Below, one piece after another: positions 63,774 through 64,000 of a DNA stretch of 64,000 nucleotides. The first letter of the stretch is position 1, and the number at the start of each line of letters is the position of its first letter. Position numbers and translations under genes: made by a program. Source of the stretch: Hydractinia symbiolongicarpus (Eukaryota > Cnidaria > Hydrozoa > Anthoathecata > Hydractiniidae); contig NC_079878.1 of assembly GCF_029227915.1 (NCBI RefSeq), positions 34,065,501-34,129,500 of the forward strand, written 5' to 3'. The notes beneath the pieces are model-generated. The model saw only the letters and a program-made list of their open reading frames with translations, searched no databases and was not told where the DNA came from.

Positions 63774-64000
63774 GGAGTCCAATTTTCTCAATTATCACAT
63801 TTATCAGGTCACAGTCGAAAGTAAGTTCAATTAAGTCCCACAGGCAATCGTTTCACTGTTAAAAGCGATGCAACCTAGTAATCTCAGAAAAATATCGCTA
63901 AATACATGTCGGTACGAATATGTGACACAACCGTTGTAACTCGAACGGACTGACACCGTTATAAAGTCAATGAAATGTAGTTTGTGAAACTGTCGCTAAT
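63774..64000. repeat. Partial unit at right edge
   Basis: The final 227 bp are the first part of an h2-type unit (CTCAATTATCAC, GTCGAAAGTAAG, CACAGGCAATCG, AACTCGAACGG, GTTATAAAGTC). It ends inside the TGTCGCTAAT word. The array clearly continues beyond the window. Confidence 0.95.

Larger units (their letters stand above)
1..64000. repeat. Satellite DNA array, ~373-bp unit, spans the window
   Basis: A unit of about 373 bp repeats head to tail with no interruption and no inversion. Start word GGAGTCC (or a one- or two-base variant) recurs at 361, 734, 1106, 1478, 1851 and so on to 63774, giving 171 complete units. Unit landmarks, counted from that word: GGTCACAGTCC near 35, TCCCACAGT near 63 and again near 258, AGCGATGCAACC at 91, ATCGCT at 121, ACATGT at 131, CCGTT at 158, AACGG at 171, CAGCGCGC near 230, GCGCTACCACAGCGC at 302, TTCCGGCAATCA near 328. 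Neighbouring units are diverged while units several periods apart are often nearly identical, which is higher-order organisation. No promoter, terminator, splice-supported exon, tRNA, rRNA or mobile element was seen anywhere. The family is unknown to me. Centromeric or pericentromeric heterochromatin is inferred from array type only. Confidence 0.97.
59444..64000. repeat. Region H: diverged units, long repeat at ~2468 bp
   Basis: Units at 59444, 59817, 60190, 60563, 60934 (T), 61306, 61679, 62052, 62425 (233 bp), 62658, 63031, 63402 and a partial at 63774. The stretch 60187-61080 (CCTGGAGTCC, CGCTACATACATG, CCCAGCCGTTGTATCTC, TTGGTTTCC) recurs at 62655-63548. The second copy then switches, inside the T unit near 63550, to the form of the unit at 61306 (CCGTAGTAACTCAAACTAAC). 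The h2 type (CTCAATTATCAC, AAAGTAAGTTC, GTTATAAAGTC) is at 59817, 61679, 62052 and 63774. Confidence 0.85.

Noticed and set aside
1-64000. CRISPR array or other prokaryotic repeat system
   Set aside because: Units are 373 bp with no short repeat-spacer alternation, and there are no cas-like or other genes. The organisation is that of eukaryotic satellite HORs.
1-64000. Known satellites: human alpha, Drosophila 1.688 (359 bp), Tribolium TCAST (360 bp)
   Set aside because: Unit length, base composition and characteristic words do not match what I know of these families. No database search was possible.
1-64000. CENP-B box
   Set aside because: I looked for the core pattern TTCG(N4)A(N2)CGGG on both strands in typical units and did not find it.
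302-64000. Internal half-unit origin (the word TCCCACAGT occurs twice per unit, about 195 bp apart)
   Set aside because: Sequence on either side of the two words does not align convincingly, and 195 is not half of 373. Probably chance or a very old event.
1-64000. 5S rDNA, tRNA or histone tandem cluster
   Set aside because: The unit contains no conserved rRNA, tRNA box or coding sequence, and no pol III B-box match was seen.

Overview
The whole 64 kb window is one uninterrupted satellite DNA array. A single repeat unit of about 373 bp, always in the same orientation, runs head to tail from the first base to the last. Using the conserved word GGAGTCC as the start of each unit, I placed 172 starts by eye: 171 complete units plus a 360-bp partial on the left and a 227-bp partial on the right. 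Of the 171 units, 166 are 371-375 bp long. The other five carry deletions (319, 319, 327, 327 and 233 bp). I found no gene, RNA gene, transposon, simple-sequence tract or unique spacer. The only open reading frames near 60 codons are antisense, begin at TTG and lie inside the repeat, so they are not annotated as genes. The unit is about 39% GC (counted over one unit) and holds roughly 15-16 CpG sites, close to random expectation. This is a eukaryotic centromeric or pericentromeric type of sequence. Undepleted CpG fits a genome with little CpG methylation, such as many invertebrates, but I do not recognise the family and cannot name the organism. || Layout: (A) 1-10317, diverged units with a loose five-unit order. 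(B) 10318-21893, a six-unit higher-order repeat (HOR) of 2240 bp in five copies, two of them shortened to five units; two adjacent copies differ at a single base that I could see. (C) 21894-26364, transition units and a three-unit HOR of 1118 bp. (D) 26365-42763, an eight-unit HOR of about 2981 bp (order w-p-q-r-s-t-u-v) with two full copies and several shortened or rearranged ones. (E) 42764-50872, a recent tandem duplication with a 3309-bp period, including an older 46-bp deletion present in both copies. (F) 50500-51991, a duplicated dimer of 746 bp. (G) 51992-59443, a five-unit HOR of 1863 bp. (H) 59444-64000, diverged units with a long repeat at an offset of about 2468 bp. || The array is therefore a row of local HOR families, each with its own unit number. 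Junctions lie inside hybrid units, as expected from unequal exchange between aligned 373-bp units. The interior blocks are the most uniform and share a derived unit form; both ends are more diverged. Several short dyad symmetries recur at fixed positions in the unit, and I found no CENP-B box. Whether this array is a working centromere cannot be told from sequence alone.
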